Below are positions 13,757 to 27,298 of a stretch of 64,000 nucleotides of DNA, piece by piece. Source of the DNA: Owenia fusiformis (Eukaryota; Annelida; Polychaeta; Sabellida; Oweniidae). The notes below the pieces were generated by a model. It made no database searches. It was not told where the DNA came from and was given only the letters and a program-made list of their open reading frames with translations. The DNA lies in assembly GCA_903813345.2 (NCBI GenBank), contig CAIIXF020000008.1, positions 6,025,341-6,089,340 on the forward strand, read 5' to 3'. A program made the translations under genes and the position numbers. Every line of letters starts with the position of its first letter. Within the stretch, counting starts at the first letter, position 1.

Positions 13757-15705
13757 CATACTCAGTCTGTGTCTACCTTGAAAAGGTTATCAAAAAGATC
13801 ACTTGATATTAAATAACATAAAATCATCATGTTGAGAAGATTGTTCAGATATTTTTTTCACAAATTACACCTCAATTACGTATTAGTCAGACGATAATCA
13901 CAATTACATGCGTCACTACAATAATCCATGAGCCAGACGATGTCATAAAATCATGATGTGACACAGTTATACTTTTGGACAGCGAATCTAAATGACTTCA
14001 TCTATAAATGGTCTCAAACAGTGCTTAACTGGACCTATTACAGTAAAATACAATAAAATAGTTTTGATAGTTTTTAGTATCAACATTAAATTGTATTCGG
14101 TTGGAGTATAGGATAATTAATTTTTATCTTTATAAAAATTAATCATATTTTAAGACTTTGTCAATGTGTCAAATTAATGTACAATTTATCAATGTCTCAA
14201 TTTATTGTATATGACAAACGTTGCTGGGAATATAATGTCTTTTTATGATATTCTTAAAACTTTTATTGATAAAAAATTTCATCCCAGACCTGGTTTTAAC
14301 CCCTCAGTTTGCATACCCTAAATAGGTTCAATACACTTTTTGTGTGGAGAATCCTTATCTAAATATTGGGCAAATTTATTTTCTAAAAAAGGTATCATAT
14401 TTCAATTATACATTGAAAATGCTGTCCAATATATAAATTAAAGATAAAAAGATAAGACTAATAAAAATGAGTTTAAATCTCCTTGAAGTGACTTCCGCTG
14501 ATATTAACACGCTTATACAAGATATTTACAAGTCGCATAACATTAACAATTTGTTAACTTTTTTTAAAAGCAGTGGGAATCTTACCTTAACCTTCATAAA
14601 ACTTTTTAACTTTATAATCAGGAAGAGAGGATAGAGATAAAGTTCAGTTTACTTGGCAAACACAAAGGGTTTATAAAATATACTTTAGTCGTTTTTCGTT
14701 TATACTCTTTATCACAAAATAGCTTGAACAAAACACCCACCATAAAAAGTGACAACCTCAAATCATCTATTTAGTTGAACTAATGAAACATTTTCACATT
14801 TGAAATAAAAAGTAAGAGAAAACGACTTCAAAAACGATAATATCTTTGTGCGAAAGTGAAATACTGGTCTATAACAAAGTCCCCTATTATATTTCTTCAA
14901 CTAAGTGTGCCTGAAGAAAGTAACTTTAATCAAATTTTGTGAAACACAGGTGTACAGGGCATAAATATGATTAACACTTTATGGATATTTTATTCAGGTA
15001 CACACCTTTATTACTAGGAACCAGAAAAAATCACTTTCTTTTATCAGATACATCTCATCTTAAAGTTTATGATGAACTTAAATTTAATTTCTCAAAAGAT
15101 AAAATTTGAAAATGATCGCTCTTAATTTTGCCATAAAACTATTTTAAGACATTATTAGCAGAAAAGCGTCCCAGTGTATTTTTGTAGAGTCCGTCTCAAC
15201 AATACCTCAATTTTGAAGAGCAGAATAAAAATCCATCTTTGATAAAATGTAAACATGTCTTAAACTGATCTACAATTTCTAACTTTGAGCCAGTGGTGTA
15301 TAACCATATACTTATACAATTATTCTGTATAATAAAACATTGTATAATATTCTCTATAATTCTCACCTGAACCTGTTTCATGCTCTGATGAACCAATCAA
15401 CACCTGATTAGAAATGTAATCCAGCAGCACATATATATCAAACTAACTAACTCATATAGATAACTTCAATCAATGATCAAATTATCCCAATATATTTATC
15501 AACCTTTACTTTTATCAAACTGAATCATACTAGAGGATTTAGGATCTGAGCCAAAATGAAATATATTTACACAAGCACTACATGAAACACAACATAGGTA
15601 TTATTACTACAGTAATGGTTCAAAACAACCTCATATATAATCCAAAGTCAAAATAATACAATGTAGAAAACAAAAATTGAAATAAAAAGAAGTACATGTA
15701 TATAA

Positions 15706-15727
15706 TGTATTGTATTGTATTGTATTG
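15706..15727 (+). repeat. (TGTAT)n microsatellite
   Basis: Four perfect TGTAT units plus TG. Confidence 0.9.
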
Positions 15728-18158
15728 CCTTTTATTCCTCCTTTTATAGAAGAGTACAGTCAACGTGCAAATATAAAAATCACAATATAAAATTACATAA
15801 ATTTAACAAACATCGAAACATGTGAACCAACAAACAAATAAAAATAAATATAAAAACACATGGATAATGGTAACCATCATTTTTTGTTATTTCTAGAGTG
15901 CCTATTTTTCTGCCTTTATGGCGACCAGCACTCGAAGATGCAACTTTGACAACTTTATTTTGAATAAATCAATCGAAACAACATCATGGGAACCAGGAAA
16001 TAGACTAATAATATTTAAAAATATTTGTTTTTGAATTACGAATATGATTGATATGTTGTTTATTGACTCAGATAAACACCCATTGTTCATTTAATGTTTA
16101 ATAAGAGACTTTTAATTTAATCCGGACTTTCGTTGATTGTTGGGCAGTATATCAATATTGTACATATGTATAAGTGTGCACTATGTGACCCGGTATAAGT
16201 GAGATTCCCATCAAGTACTTCATAAAGTACCACCTATAATGGTATTTGAATGGGGGAGGGTGTTATAGTTTGATATTGAGGTTTGATTCTTTATGCCCAG
16301 TTGTAGTTTTCAATTATTTCTTTTTTGTGTTATTTTTTATAATTTTTGCCATGGACTTACAAAAAGTTTAAGTTTCTATTTATTTATTTTTCGTATTGTA
16401 CTTGTGCTCACATTCTTCTTGGATATTTTAATAAATCCTAGAATGTTCTAGCATCCTTGTTAAATGTTAAATGTTTACTTTATTACTTTTTCTCCAAATT
16501 TCATTTTAAAACATACCCCCTATGTACCACTATGGAACACAACCCCACTATACCTGTAGTGCCACTGTTGCAATATGTTACAGAGGACATAAGAACAAAG
16601 GTACAGGTGCTTACAAATTAGATTGATTAATTACAGGTGAGTAAGGTAAGTACATCTGTAGCTAATACTCTAATAGATACCAATAGATACACTTCAACAA
16701 GTTGTAAAACTATACACGATAACAAAAGATAATGATTTTCGAAGTAGTGTTAAAGTGATTGATGACAATTTTTATTAATTAGTATATTGTATTTTGAAGT
16801 AGCATTTATGAATGAATCGTTAAAAAAGTCTGGTAAATATACGTTCTAGCAATAAAAGAAAACATATCACACTAGGGTAACAGCCATAAATATTATTGTC
16901 AAAACTTAAACTGATTTATTCAAACATCCCTGGGAAATATCTTTAACAATTACCATATCCCTCTAAAATCTGAAAAATGACTATCCAGGACCTGCTTTAA
17001 TGACATAAACAAATTTTTTATTTCCTTTTAAAAGGCAAAGAACATCGAAACTACATTAGTTCTTTAACAATTAAATAAGGTGACTAGGTTTTAACAAACA
17101 AATCAACATAAACACTACAGGAAATAAAAGATACTATAAATTCGTTTTTTTAAACTTTATACCAGACAAAACTTTTTCAATTCAATGACGTTGAAGAATG
17201 TTAAAATAATATATCTTTTGTATTTATTTAACTAAGTAACTATGTTTATGATATAAAAACATCATCAACAAACTGAAAACAGGTAAATAAAAAGTAAAAT
17301 TCTTTCCAAAAGGGGTGATTATAATGTTCTCATAAAATCTGTCTCATTTTTTCAATTTTCTATATCTATTCTAATGAAATTTTCCAAGAATGTGCAACAT
17401 ATTAGTTAATGGGGGTCATTCTCACAAGCTTTTTATTTGTATGATTTTTGGTTACTATGGCAACTATTTCTAATTAATGATGATTAAATATTCTGTAATC
17501 CTAAATATTTTTCACAATGATATAATAAATAATATTCAGAGACTCAGCATCATCTATTAATACATTGTCTGTGATGTCAGAAAAACTGAACTTACTTTTT
17601 ACATTTTGTTTAACTGTTCAGTATCAAAATTCTAAATAAATAACCGAATTGGACCATTTAAAACTAATGTTTATAGTGTCTATAATTTATTTCTTAATGA
17701 CTGAACATCCTTTATATTCCAATTAAACACTTTAATAGAGTCTGTCTTCATGATAAATGCTGCTACAAATACAATACCACAAACTGTTTAATATTGAATA
17801 CCCCAAAACACTAAAACACTTTTGATGAGAAAGAATCCTTAGTTTCGCCAAAAATGACTTGTTCACGTATATTCCTTAGAATCACAGGCTACTACATACG
17901 CCCTCTATATGCCAATATTCAAGTAATAGCCAGTGCATCTTATGAAGCATTGATGCTGATATCTGGCTCTTCATTTATGATAACACTAACCCAGAGTTAT
18001 AGCGCAAATGGGATAACAATGTTTAATATACAGCACCAAGAAATGCTTTAGACAGCCCTATTGTTTACATGGACAGTTCCCAAATTAGCCTGTTTTCTCG
18101 AGGCTATGTCTTATACTGTACATGTAACATGTTATTTAATATTATAATACCTTCTCAC

Positions 18159-18251
18159 CTTTTTCTGTATTTTTTCAAGCTTAGCTGGAGCATGACAAAG
18201 TTTTTTCCTTTTAGATAAATTACTAAATCCTATAGGCACGAGGCCTTGCAT
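18159..18251 (-). CDS. candidate alternative first coding exon c of the CEP170-like gene (31 codons)
   Basis: An ATG at 18251 opens 31 codons beginning MQGLVPIGFSNLSKRKK and ending KLEKIQKK. The donor (AAG, then GTGAGAAGG) leaves phase 0. Like the exons at 24.0 and 30.7 kb it can join the FHA exon at 13306 without a frame change. It is basic and helical. If upstream sequence is spliced to the AG just before it, phase 0 would hit a stop, so it too behaves as a first exon. Confidence 0.4.
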
Positions 18252-19751
18252 TTCTGAAGATGTTGAAAACATATTCAAACATATGTAAGTTCTCATGCGT
18301 TTAGTTACTTTATCGAAAATGTAATTCCATCTTCCCAGGTAAATACGTAAATATGTTAGAAGATCCTGCGAAAGTTACGATAACTTATACCTGGTCGTGT
18401 TTGTGAATGCTTAAGAAATAGGTTTGGTTTACGTATCTTCTCAATCTCAGTTACTCAAATGTTGATAGTTGTTTTGATATAATGAACTAATCTTTATCTA
18501 TTTTCTCATGTTTTTGGACCACCATAGGTCTGAGATATCAGGAATGGATTTCAAGCCAAAAACAACATATCAACTGATAAACCTAGCGCATCAAAACTGC
18601 CTTTAAATCATACAGCTGAGGTTCTGGCTCAAAACGCCCAACCCACTCACAAATCTATTAGTGTTCCACAGAAATAGTAAGAGCTTATTGCATCAATTCA
18701 TCTCTCTCACAACTATCAGTTTGGAACTTGATTCTAACATAAGAACATAGTCATCTTCACCTAAAGTTCTAGTTTTTTAAACATCTTAATTATTTCTGAA
18801 TATGTGTTTAATATACTCTTCTACTATGAATCCTTTTTGTTATCCAAGTAGCACTTCATAACTGATGGTATATGTCTCGCATATTGCTACATCTACTCTC
18901 GTACAAGTAGTTTAATATTATCTCCTGTTTAAGTCACTCAGATGGATACATCCTAGATATAACCTTCGTTCTTGTCTGATATGTTCTTGAAAGACTAACA
19001 GATCTTCAACTAATATTTAAAGAGATTCTTTCAACGCTATAAACCTGACGATTCCTGGGCCAGTTCCTCTCCCAAACACGTCATCTCTCATTACCCGTAA
19101 CTTGCAAATACCAGCAAAGGCTGGGTGGCTCCTAAAGATGTTAGAAATCATTTAATTTAGCTTTTCCTTCATGTAAAATACCCATCTGCTCACACATGTT
19201 TCACGACATATCTCTCCAAAATTTGAAAAACTGCCTGTTTTTTCAGGTCTAATACAATTTAGAATGCTCACTAAATTTCAAACTATTTTATTCCTTGGAT
19301 ATTCCCCATTTTTCACCTGATTTTGTATTTAAAAATATGAACATAAGACATTTCCATCCACAGATATACATGTTCTTCTTTATCAGTACTTATCATTTGG
19401 GAATGTCTCATCGCTGTATATAGTTCAATACACCTGGCAGAAACTCTCTTACAACTTTATACAAATAAAAAAACTTGAAAAAACAACACAAAATAAGTGC
19501 ACTTAACACAAAAATTGAATCAAAGGCAAGAGATGATAATCCATTGTATTCTACATAAATACAAAAGATAAATCTCTATGGAAAAATGAAAAATCCAAGG
19601 ATGTCCCTATTGAGTTTAATGTGAGAGTAGATACAACCTTAGATACAACTGACATCTGCTCCATGTACAGATAGATTGATACACGAATGATAGCTACTCC
19701 ATCTTCAGAATCGTCTAAAAAACTATGGTAGTAATTAGCCTAAAGACTGCT

Positions 19752-19829
19752 AATAGTACAATTATATGCAAATGTGTGCATATACATTTCAATAGTACAA
19801 TTATATGCAAATGTGTGCATATATATTTT
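19752..19829. repeat. 39-bp direct duplication containing octamer words
   Basis: Two adjacent 39-bp copies, each with ATGCAAAT (POU octamer) within TTATATGCAAATGTGTGCAT. They differ at a few bases at the 3' side. Confidence 0.75.
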
Positions 19830-20521
19830 AATTTGCTAATTACATCACACATGGCCCTCTTCATACCATCTTCACTCCCAATAGACCTGAAAACATGTAT
19901 TTGAAGCTACATTACATTTCAGGTCATGTGGGTCATCCATGTTTAAAACATGAAAAACATGAAATAAATGAGAATAGAGTTGAGATTGGACCAAGCAATA
20001 AATAAAGAAGACGGATAAAAAGGACGTACCACAAATGATACGGGAATTGCAGATACATGTACTTCATTCCCATTCTGAAGAAAAATCATGAAATATGAAG
20101 ACTATGGCGTATTTCTCTTATCAGCCACTAACCACGTTTCTACCTGGATGAAGACTGAGCTCATCAAGGCAATGACTGAATGTCAAAACAAATCCCTTTA
20201 TCAGGTGAAACCAATACAAGTGTGGATGATAACAAAACTAATCAAGAAGACATTCAGTTTGCACCATACTGAGGGTGTGGCTAGAATTTTGCAAAGAAAA
20301 AATCAATCATACAGTTTTTAAAATAAAGATGAATTGAAGGCTAATTGTAGGATTTTATAAATCTTCTTTAGCCTTGAATTTGCCATTTCGCCAATTTCAA
20401 GATTCTCACAATGTTATAGTATTATATAGCTCAGCCCATCTCATCCACCCTCCAAATAATAATCTTTTCACAAGTTTAATCAGATTGCACAAAAGCCAAT
20501 ATTCAAAGAACAAAAAATATA

Positions 20522-20640
20522 AACAAGGGATTAACATGCAAAATATCACCACCTGCCATTTGGTACAGATGCAGACTGTTACAGCCACCGAACACCAGCC
20601 ACAAAAAGATTGGAGACTATAACAATATGTCATCACTTAT
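20522..20640 (+). repeat. dispersed GTCACCAC-flanked repeat, copy 3
   Basis: Same order of blocks. The open frames crossing it on both strands are artefacts of the repeat. Confidence 0.75.
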
Positions 20641-21651
20641 GTTCAAATAACAGAAGCCCAATAGTATGAATAGTGCATATCAATCAATATCAAATACTGT
20701 ACCAATGATCTAAATCAAAGTTGATACTCAAATTCTCAATGTCAGTCATCTGAATTAACAAAACAAAAATTGATAAACAACTATCCTGAAAATATTGCAT
20801 GGCTAAGCGATAGCCACACAAGTCGAAGTCATGCTCTTATGGACAATACAAAAGTGGGAGGCGGGGCTTGAAATGCGAAACAGGAAACACCTACGGGACG
20901 TTTTAATAAAATATAATTAGATAAAAACAAACAAATTAATACATTTTACCAAAACAACTCTAAAAGTTCAAGTTAAGAGCTACTCATTCAGAATTTAAGA
21001 CTAGTTCTTGATGAACTTCAACACCATTCAGAATAACATATACGCGTGCCTCTTGAGATGGGTTTACATGAAACATTGAAGAATCAGACCATAAGGTTTG
21101 GCTTTTCTAAAAATGTGTTTATTTCAAAACTCTTCAACTTTCATTGTCACTATACAAAAGACTCAGAAACCATAGAAAATATAGTCTGTATTCTGAATAT
21201 AATGCACCTAGTTACTCTACTTATAGAGCTAAAGTGTACAATCGTAATGTATAGTTTCTTTCAACGCCTAAATATATACACATGTTTTAGGAGTTCCAAA
21301 AATCAGTCATTATGAGTCTAACATGGTATTTTAAAGACATAATCCATTTTACTTTTGTGATCACAGAGTTATTTGGTACTTATTTTCTTTCCAAAGCTTA
21401 TTTATAATTTGGACATATGTGATATTGCATAAGTGTAATAAACGCATCATAACAGAGAGAATGCATGGGGTCACATCTCATAACATATAATTTCATCACA
21501 TGGTCATCTCTCATTAATGCAAATAATTCAATACTAATAAAGTATCCGATTGGGCACCATTGCTCCTACCACTGGGAATTTCACTTTACTCCATGGTATA
21601 TGATGTCATACTCCCCATTACTATAAATATTAATAAAAATATTAATAACAA

Positions 21652-21919
21652 TAAGTAAAACCTGTCTTAGTGAACACCTCCCTCAAGTGAACACATGTCT
21701 CGAGTGAACACCTGTCTCAACTAGACACCCTTCCTCCACAAGTACTCTACTGACTTCTGTATAAATTACCCTCTTTGTAGTGAACACCTCTCTCCTAGAC
21801 ACCCTTCCTCCACAAGTACTCTACTGACGTCTGTATAAATTACCCTCTTTGTAGTGAACACCTTCCAAAACTGAACATTTTTCTCAGCAAAAAAATGTTC
21901 AATATACGAGGTTTTACTG
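21652..21919. mobile_element. longer member of the GTAAAACC family with 74-bp duplication
   Basis: Starts AGTAAAACCTGTC and ends GAGGTTTTACTG. It contains many GTGAACACCT words and a 74-bp unit (CTAGACACCCTTCCTCCAC...) at 21721 and 21795. Confidence 0.65.
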
Positions 21920-23944
21920 TGATTACAAATACAATTATATGAAAAATCAGTAAGGAGGGAAACACTATCAATATTTTGTTTAGTTTCAGCAGGGTGTCAA
22001 TCTGAAGGACATACCTGGACATACCTTTGATCTCTCCCTTTGATCTCCACAGGTATAAGGGTGAACATTTACAGGTGAAATCTAGGGTAAGAAAAAAAAA
22101 CTGGATAACATGTCCATCAAAGGTGTCACTAAGTGCAAATAAAAGACACATTCTATCACTTGAACTATCTAAATGGACCAATTTACCTTTACGCAGTTTC
22201 ACAATGACAAACACAATGGATGTAGATCATAAATTGATCCAGGCCCAAATCCCTGATACCACATACTCACTAATAACAGGCTTTTTTATGTTTGGCTCCC
22301 TTGTGTTAACCACAATGATGGGGATATTAGCTCATGGTTATTTTAAGAATAGTTCTCATCCAAATACCCTGGAATACCCAGTTAAAAATTAACAACTTAA
22401 AGCACATGGATCCGGGTTAAATCCATATATGATGTCTAATCCACGAATCCAGGGCTGCTACAAGATTGAAAGGGTACAACAGATGATCTGGATGATCCAT
22501 CAAATTGGCAAGATTACGAGAAAGTGACGTCAAAGTCAAAATGAATGGCATTATCAAAATATAAGAATGATTGAAATACAAACATAAATATATGTATGAA
22601 AGTATTTGGCACCCTTTGTTGTTATTTATGATAATATGTATATTGTACTGATTCAACTGCCTGGTTGTAATACATGTACTTAGGACCCCTAAAGGTGGGA
22701 ACATCTATCAGAACCCAGCATGAGACTTTTTACATAATTCACTGAGTTGTAATATAACAATGGTAACTGCGAAATATTTCTTAAGTTGGGAGAAAAAATT
22801 CTCATCATTATGATTCTGACAATAGTTGGTTAAAATAAGTTAATTTTTCACGATTGTTCTCTGTGTAAGCCAATTTTTTAAAATCATAGTGCCTACTTGT
22901 CTCAATGTGGGGATCACTATAGTATAAATGAGATAAGCCCATGATATTTATGAGTAAGAGGGGTCACACTAACCTGCTTCCAACTATCTAAGACATATTA
23001 CATATTAGAATCTCAGTTATTAAGGAACGGCCTTCTTGACTTTTGGTCTCACTGAGAATATATTTACTATGACTTAAAATGAGATAAAATTATTCAATGA
23101 CAGTTTAAAGAAAAACGGTGACAGATGTGCTATATATAAGATGTACAGTGCAAGCTGTCACATGTCTGACATATCTCAAGAACAAGTGTTCAAGAATAAG
23201 GTGTGTGTTAGAGTATACATCCCCCCCTGTCAATCCCCACTCTTCAAATCACAGACACGACCATGCATAACTCTTGCTCTATTATATACAAGTAACTGAT
23301 CAGGAAGACCGAAGGCCAAATATGTAATAAAGCAACAACTTTTTTTGTAAAAACTAATGACCAAACTAAGCTACTAATTTCTACACTGTCTACTAAGTTC
23401 TGGAATATGTGACACAGACAAAATTGAGGTGATCCATCTATTCATTTATATAGGCCTGTTTTCTTGAGACACAAAGATACTCCAGACATCTTCATAAAAA
23501 AGTAAGCTGTTTATAACATTTCAAAACAAAAACCATGTACCAGAATATAATATATGGTAATATAGGCTTAAAGAGGTATAAATATGGATAAGGTCATAAG
23601 CCTAGTCTTAGTATCCTTTTGACTGTATCATATTGACTGTCTAGCTGTCTACTGTCTATATTACACTAAAAAATGTTATTTTTATTGGAAAAAGTCACAT
23701 TCAACCATCATGTTATTTTTAGCTGGCAAATATATATTTAGAGTCATAAGAACTTTAATCTGAAAAATGCAGATATGATTTCAATTTTGAGATAAATAGA
23801 ATAAGATAAATAAATAATTATCTTATTCATGAGTAGATTATTGAAGATTTCATTTTTTCTAATATCTATACAAGATACTCCTTCTTAAGGATAAATCTCA
23901 TATCCTATACTTTATATCCATTCAAAAATATCATGCTTACTCAC

Positions 23945-24031
23945 CTCTCTGGTTTTAGCAACTTTTTTACTCATTTTCCAACCATTCTCCCGAGTTTTCT
24001 TCATAATCGTCTCAATATATTCGGCTGTCAT
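23945..24031 (-). CDS. candidate alternative first coding exon b of the CEP170-like gene (29 codons)
   Basis: An ATG at 24031 opens 29 codons beginning MTAEYIETIMKKTREN and ending KTRE. A strong donor (GAG, then GTGAGTAAG) follows in phase 0. The segment is Lys-rich and probably helical. Entering it from an upstream exon in phase 0 meets a stop, so it works only as a first exon. It could splice to the FHA exon at 13306 in frame. Length alone is weak evidence; the donor quality and phase raise it. Confidence 0.45.
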
Positions 24032-27000
24032 GATTTCTTATACTTATGCACCTATTGGCACCCTGGCCATTGAATAAGTCTTTCAATAAAATTCCATAGA
24101 AATCTCCCAACAAATCTGTCTTTTAGCAATCAAAGTACTTAGAACATGTTAAGTCATTAGCACCTGAAATTTCCAAAATAATTTTCGAAACATTTTTAAT
24201 CTCCTTTAGGATCCCTGTTGATTTTTGCATGTCAATGTTCGGTTATTCAGCAATCGCTACATATGAATTGTACACACCTCATCCCTAGCATCAGGTGCTA
24301 TTATTAATATTCAGATTAGGTTCATGTGTGTCAATAAAAAGTTCAAGTCACACGCACCAATCAAAAAGCACACGTCTTGAGTCTTAACCACTAACCGCAT
24401 AAACACACCATAATGTCATATCTCAGTGATAAATGCATTTGTAAATATGTCACATTGTCACATTAAAATTGAGTGTCTCTTTTTTATAAGACAGATAAGT
24501 TATATCTATTAAGAGCTGTATGTTAGATTGAAACAGATAACTGAAGAGGTATATAAGAAGATAGAATTGGTGAAAAAGAATATTTATTCACCTGAAAGAA
24601 ACGCTTATGGTTTACTTTTTGTGCAGAAATAAATCAACTTTTTTTAAGGATTGTGTTTATAAAACATGTTTACACATTTATTTTTTTCTTTATTTCTAAA
24701 GCCAGGTCAGTTTGTGCTTCATTCAGAATTTATGCTAAATCATAGGGTCATTTTTTCAATAGAGGCTACTTTCAGTTCAGTGTAAATAAGACAAAAAACT
24801 ATGGGTAAAAAAGTTCATACATGTTGGATATGTAAAATGTTGACCATAGAAGCCACATGTTTCTGCATGTGGTATATGTCAGTCAATATAAGGTCATCAT
24901 TTTCCCCTTATATTATTCAACATTTACAAATTACTTATATAAACATGCAGCGACCTGTTGAAGTTGCAACAAAAAGTTAAGAAAATTTTGATATTTTGAC
25001 ATTATTTTTGACATGTCTTCATATTTGGCACTAGAAAAGAAAAAATTCAAGAGACACCAGTGACAATGTAGTATAAAAAGTTAAACGTATGATGGGAATG
25101 ATGGGAATTTTCATAATACATAAAAATTTTAAAATCAAAAATTTTAGATTAAATGTTGGAGTGACATTTCCCAATTTTTGAACTTTTTAGCGAAAATGAG
25201 GAACTACCTTGAGTCCTTGAACATTATTATATTACTAGTCCCAAAAGTAGCTGTGATATTAGTCATGTGGTCTCACCGTTCGCCAATGTGTGGCTAATTT
25301 TGGACATTCATTTTCTGTAATTAATCAATTTTTGTATTTTGTGTGATGGGGTATTAGCCTATATATCTTACTGGAAAACTTTGTTTTGCTCACTGTGTCT
25401 CCATGCTATACCCTGCACCAAAGTGGTAGTGAACGGTGAGCCCACATGGCCTAAGGTAACATGCAAAATCCCTATACAAGACTCTGGAATATGCAGATTA
25501 ATCTTATTCAAAAAACTGGTCAACATGAAGTGGCCATATACTTTATGTCCTAATTGAAAATTCAGTCACATGATCAAGCAAGGACAAGTTAAAATGATTA
25601 CCCATTAATGTTAATTACCACTGTATAAAGGTCTATAGAACAACAACCAAAATACAAAAAAATTATGAACCTCACGAAATACAACTTCAGACACAAAATG
25701 AGATGGAAATATGTCAAACTAACTTTTTTAAACAATTTCAAGTATTGTAATCAATTATATTTCAAGAAAGAAAATCATTGAAATGTATAAACCTTGATTC
25801 CAACTAAATATGAAAAGTTGATCTATGGCCCATTTTGTAGTGGACACCATACATCATATACAGGGGTCATCTGACAACTAAATTCACAGATGATGTGAAA
25901 AATGTAACAGTTTTTACACTTTTACTACAACTCTAAAAACGAAATGCAGTCATTAATAAACATATATTCCTGACGATAACTACACCCTAAAATGAAAGGA
26001 TCGTGTGGAACAATGAACTAAAGGATGTGAAAAACTGGACTAAACATGCAGATTTGAAAAGATAAAATCTAGGATACAGCATAAGTTCAAAAGAATCTTG
26101 TATATCAAAAAGATATATGTACCATGAGATCAATGGTCAAAGTCTCTAAAAATTATTCAAAATCATTTTGAAATACTATTGTGACAAACAAGGCAGATCT
26201 TGCAACTGATAACCAACAATTAACTAGAAAACTCATCAAACATTTGAACAAACTTCTATGGCCACTCGTTCACCCATGAGGATTTTGAATACAAATAACC
26301 GGGACAGCGACACTATGAAGATTAGATCAATTATAAGTTGAAAAGTTAGCGTTTCAAAGTGTGAGGTCAGAAATGTAAAAAATATTTTTGCAGTCATTTT
26401 GAAATAAATTATATTTATTTCCAAGCAAGCTGAAACCAAATTTTGGAGATTCTTAACTACTGCCATTTATGACAAATTGTGTGTATACAGCCAAAATAAT
26501 CAAAATCAAGTAATTTTGATTTTCAAAGAAAGCATTAAAAACAGAACAAGAACTCAAAAATTGCAATTTACCATATTTTTTATCTTAATTGCCAAATTAC
26601 ATTCGGACCAAAAAGTGACTGCTTTGAAAAAAAAAACATAACGCCCAAGTACAACTGTTATGTATATAATATCTCCCGAAGTTCTCGAAAAGTAGGCAAG
26701 TAACTTGCAAAATGACATCGAAGCAATCTCCCCCAACTTCATGCTGTTGCATAAAGGTGACATGCAGCCAGTGCAAGCAATCCAGATCAAGGAGTCAAAA
26801 TACAGGTGAGTGAACAGGTCACAGGTAAATAACTCAGGTATACAATGTATGAGTATAGGCCACAACTTGATATGTATGGGAGGTCCACCTAAGAATGAGG
26901 CATTTGCCGACTTTTATAAATACAAACTCCCTTTAAATTACATGAAAGTCTACTGCCACCTTTAGATCTAAACTGGAACTAAATTAAAATGCAAACAATT

Positions 27001-27199
27001 CCACGAGATGTCACTCGAAGTGGCTTTATTCATTCATATCACATGGTATATCACACAAATGTATAAAATCTACATGTGCTCAAAAGAAGGGATACAAAAT
27101 ATATCCAAGATGATGAATTAAAGCATCATTGCCAAAATATTTAACTTTGGTCATGTCAACTGTCTGAATGTTGCCCTGATATCCAAACTAGACCTCTAT

Positions 27200-27268
27200 C
27201 ACGGTGACCAAGAGTTAACAGTGCAAATCGGCCCGGTCGTGTTTTTTTAAACTCTTTAGTCGTGTTTT
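27200..27268 (+). repeat. left terminal inverted repeat of the 2.3-kb transposon
   Basis: 69 bp, identical to the reverse complement of 29439-29507. It contains a GC-rich core (CGGCCCGGTCGTG, partly palindromic) and a T run followed by AAACTCTTTAGTCGTG, a motif that recurs inside the element. Confidence 0.9.
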
Positions 27269-27298
27269 GTAAGAACATGGGATGCGACATTCGATAGA

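Larger units (their letters stand above)
13307..27199. other. long 5' intron region of the CEP170-like gene
   Basis: There is no convincing ORF. The region holds the candidate first exons at 18.2 and 24.0 kb, a MITE at 13583-13756, a (TGTAT)4 run at 15706-15725, a 39-bp duplication at 19752-19829, a GTCACCAC-flanked repeat at 20.5 kb and a TA-inserted repeat at 21.65-21.92 kb. Two tiny ATG-plus-donor segments (15381-15367, MKQVQ; 14597-14586, MKVK) also end in phase 0 but are too short to call. Confidence 0.5.

Noticed and set aside
20374-20636. Frames of 82 and 76 codons on opposite strands
   Set aside because: They span copy 3 of the GTCACCAC-flanked repeat.
22027-22392. 121-codon plus-strand frame, with a 124-codon antisense frame over the same DNA
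   Set aside because: Both overlap the end region of the GTAAAACC repeat, show no domain or splice logic, and their composition is that of random AT-rich translation.
26554-26865. 103-codon minus frame with hydrophobic stretches
   Set aside because: No homologue recognised, no splice context, no codon bias; probably chance.
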